Shown: piece after piece, positions 61,595 through 64,000 of the stretch | How the letters are laid out: each line of letters begins with the position of its first letter | Numbering within the stretch: position 1 is the stretch's first letter | Source: Tenodera sinensis | Taxonomy: Eukaryota > Arthropoda > Insecta > Mantodea > Mantidae | DNA: 64,000 bases | NCBI GenBank assembly: GCA_030765045.1 | Contig: CM060965.1 | Location: 67,101,787 to 67,165,786 of the forward strand | Direction of reading: 5' to 3' | Notes under the pieces: generated by a model | Databases searched by the model: none | What the model was told of the DNA's origin: nothing | Seen by the model: the letters and a program-made list of their open reading frames with translations, nothing else | Translations under genes and position numbers: made by a program

Positions 61595-63125
61595 ATCATC
61601 AACAATAATATAAACCTAAGTACTGTTGTGTATTTCAAAAATACTTACCTATGGTTCATATTTACCCACGAAAGACGACTAGTGCCTCATCTGTATTAAA
61701 CACGGCCGATGTGCCTGTCACCTGTTGTCAACAATTCCCTTCACACACGCCGTTGATATCGTTTCATTGTATGCGCGCATAATAATGTACCTTTGGGAAT
61801 GCTCTATTGCAGTGTGCTTGGATTTCTAATCCATTCAGATTTAGACTACCTGCTGTGCTCTTTTGTTTATATACGGCAGCATATTATGGTTCTCCATTTC
61901 TTTGTGTTGTGGAGTGAAACATGAGAGTACCACTCCTCAGGAAAACAAACCCCCAGAGAAAATAAACACAAAGTGGAATGAGGAAGGTTGGCAATCTGGC
62001 GGCAATCATTGTCTGCAAACGAGATTTCCCCACTACATTGTACCGAGCACATTCGGCGCCGGATCGACGCGAAGACAATCGTTTGGAGTTCATTGCTTTG
62101 CCAAAACGGCCACATTCCAAACAAATGCTGGCGCAGTAAACACACTCAGATTTTTATGTCTTATTTTTATACATAGAGACTGCAACTCTCCTGCAATTTT
62201 ATAGCCGCCAGAAACTTTTTATCGCTTACTGTCTCCATAATGCACCGTGCTGATTTTAATTTGCACAACTTCCGGAAACTTTTTTCATACATTAATGCAA
62301 ATTCAAAGACAAATAGTGAGAATCTATTTTCAAATATTTTATTAGTTAAGTTACTCGACTAATAAACACTCTGATTCTCAAAATTATTTTACATCTTGGT
62401 ATTATAGTCTTAAGAGAACTTTTCAGTAAAGATATACTGTTAATTGATTCATTTTGGTTTTCTTCACTTATTATAAGTACCTAGTCCTTTTAATTCAGAA
62501 TTAAAATGCTGCAATATTTGTCATCCCTTTTCAAAAACGCAGTGCCGATCCTTGGATATTAGGTTTAACTGCAGGATGTCTACATCAACGCCGGATTTTG
62601 TCAGCAATAAAACGAGCATCTATGCCTTGGAGTGGGGAGAAACCGCACGAGTACTTCGCACGATTCACTCTCCGCTCCTGGTCCCAACATAGCCATTAGA
62701 TTATAGTGTAATCAAATTCAATCAATTAATGGAATTGTTGATTTTTCTGATGTAATGCATGATTTGGTAGGCTGTCTTTTTATTAAATCGAAATTTGTGG
62801 GAGATTTCGGCATGAAGACATTGATAGTTCTTCCCTTGTAAGACAGTCTTAAGGTATCCCGGTATTTATGATTCTAGTAAATGTAACTTTCATCTCTATA
62901 GTAGCATTTTGAAAACTATAATATCAAATATTACTATACTAACTCCCGGGAAATCTTGGAGGATCATTTGGAAAATCGCTGGATGGTTTTCCTTCTTCTT
63001 TTTCTCTTCGTTATGCCCTTTCGAGCGTGGGGTTTCCTCAGTCAACCTATATTTTGTCCCATCCCTAGTTAGTTGTTTAGTTCCCTCAAAGTCTTTTCTT
63101 TCTTATTCACTATTTTCTCTACATA
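61595..63125. other. Anonymous DNA
   Basis: A GC-richer patch at 61880-62150 is open on both strands, but I recognise nothing in it. Confidence 0.45.
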
Positions 63126-63129
63126 ATCA

Positions 63130-63665
63130 TGTCGACATTTCGTCTTAAACTACGTTCGGCTTCTTCATTGGACGTCTGCAAACTTCATCGAACTGTAGTA
63201 AACTGATTCAAACAGCTAACAAAACGCAGCCCATAGCGGAAGCCAAGAAAGAAGTTTCTTATCCTGTTTCTTCTGGTTTTCCCCAGACATTTCCAAAAAA
63301 TGCTTCATTTCTGTACTTGTCTACTTTCGTGTTTCGATAAAACTGTCCACTTTTCTGAGCCATAAAGAACTGTTGGGAGCTATACTGTGTTATCTATTCA
63401 CATTTTTTGTATCGTTAATTCCCCCCCCCCCTTTTTTTTTTCTTTTTCTATTAGTGTTTGATTGGTTTGGTAATAGACTTGGTTTGCCTTATTTATTCTA
63501 TGATTTATCTCTGTACCTATTTTCCTTTTGAATTGTAGACTGTCCCTAAATATTCAAAGTTCTCAATTTGTTCCTTGGTTTCTCTTCTCCATTCTACATT
63601 TACTCTTTTTCTGTCCCTTTTATTACATGCATTACTTTGCTTTTATTTATACTTGTTTAAAAAAA
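63130..63665 (-). pseudogene. Non-LTR retrotransposon reverse transcriptase, C-terminal relic
   Basis: The minus strand shows, in order, NKSKVMHVIKGTEKE near 63650-63610 (the segment after the YADD palm), QIENFEYLGTVYNSKGK near 63570-63520, TVLYGSEKWTVLSKHESRQV near 63380-63320 and GKTRRNRIRN near 63290-63260. These are standard C-terminal landmarks of RTE/CR1-like endonuclease-reverse transcriptases in insects. Stops and frameshifts are frequent, and a (C)n(T)n tract (63421-63440 on plus) has expanded inside it. The same domain region survives at 11.4-12 kb. Confidence 0.78.
63421..63440. repeat. (C)n(T)n homopolymer junction
   Basis: About 11 C followed by about 9 T, inside the reverse transcriptase relic. 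Confidence 0.85.
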
Positions 63666-63669
63666 TCCG

Positions 63670-64000
63670 TCTTGAGAAATAAACATGATAATGTATTTCC
63701 GATACTTTTGTCTAAATTTTACTGAAGTAAATAATTACATATCCACATATTTTGTAACCGCTGTGCACCTACGCATAATCCTAATTTGTTAATATGAGGC
63801 TAGGATTAGAAAAAATTGTACTTTTTATGGCTTTTATTTTCAGGGCCTCTTTGGTCAGTTTATATCGATATGCTGGTTCATTGGATGAGAAACGCTGGAG
63901 TTAAATTATCAATGCAACTGAAACTCTTGGACTCAGGTCTAATAAGACAGCTGCTAGTGTTGGACCCGCAGATTTGAGAACATTGTTTAGATATACCCTG
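63670..64000. other. Unassigned DNA at window edge
   Basis: A splice-acceptor-like tttttatggcttttattttcag lies at about 63821-63842. The last 96 bases are open in one frame (63905-64000), but there is a stop in that frame just before (63902-63904) and no recognised protein. It may be the edge of a further element. Confidence 0.25.

Overview
This window looks like intergenic, repeat-dominated DNA from an insect nuclear genome. It is AT-rich, has no convincing host protein-coding gene, and carries long pure trinucleotide arrays, tRNA-headed SINEs, and relics of non-LTR retrotransposons and of hAT and Tc1/mariner transposases. A nuclear copy of mitochondrial DNA shows the insect gene cluster trnI-trnQ-trnM next to an AT-rich stretch resembling the control region, which supports an insect host. 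The SINE style hints at a polyneopteran (cockroach, stick insect or orthopteran type), but that is a tentative inference.

Layout. 0-10 kb: mostly anonymous AT-rich DNA with a foldback inverted repeat near 1 kb, SINE-like insertions near 2 kb and 8 kb, and a fragment of an unnamed interspersed repeat (called repeat A here) near 9.6 kb. 10-20 kb: a SINE at 10 kb, a broken reverse-transcriptase 3' end at 11.4-12 kb, a structured GC-richer element at 13.4 kb, a SINE split by a small hAT-type element with an 8-bp target duplication at 14.9 kb, a full repeat A copy at 15.5-16.4 kb, and a hAT relic at 19.6 kb. 20-30 kb: two long (ATT/AAT)n arrays, a hAT transposase C-terminal relic at 24.5-25.2 kb, several SINEs, and a cluster of repeat A copies, two of them abutting in opposite orientation around a (CA)n(GA)n tract. 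30-40 kb: two large repeat A copies, a SINE with a G-quadruplex-capable core, and the NUMT at 34.6-35.2 kb. 40-50 kb: a compound (AAT)n array with a 30-bp higher-order core, a BED-finger hAT relic, and a mariner-type transposase relic abutting repeat A. 50-64 kb: a Jockey-like LINE (52.9-55.8 kb, minus strand) with an internal deletion, another repeat A copy, further microsatellites, and a second reverse-transcriptase relic at 63.1-63.7 kb.

None of these protein-coding remnants is intact, so no genes here appear to work together. The most notable items are repeat A (about 15 recognisable pieces, ACTTTCTCTAC termini, no recognisable protein, and microsatellite expansion at the same internal site in several copies) and the NUMT, whose three tRNAs still fold as perfect or near-perfect cloverleaves.
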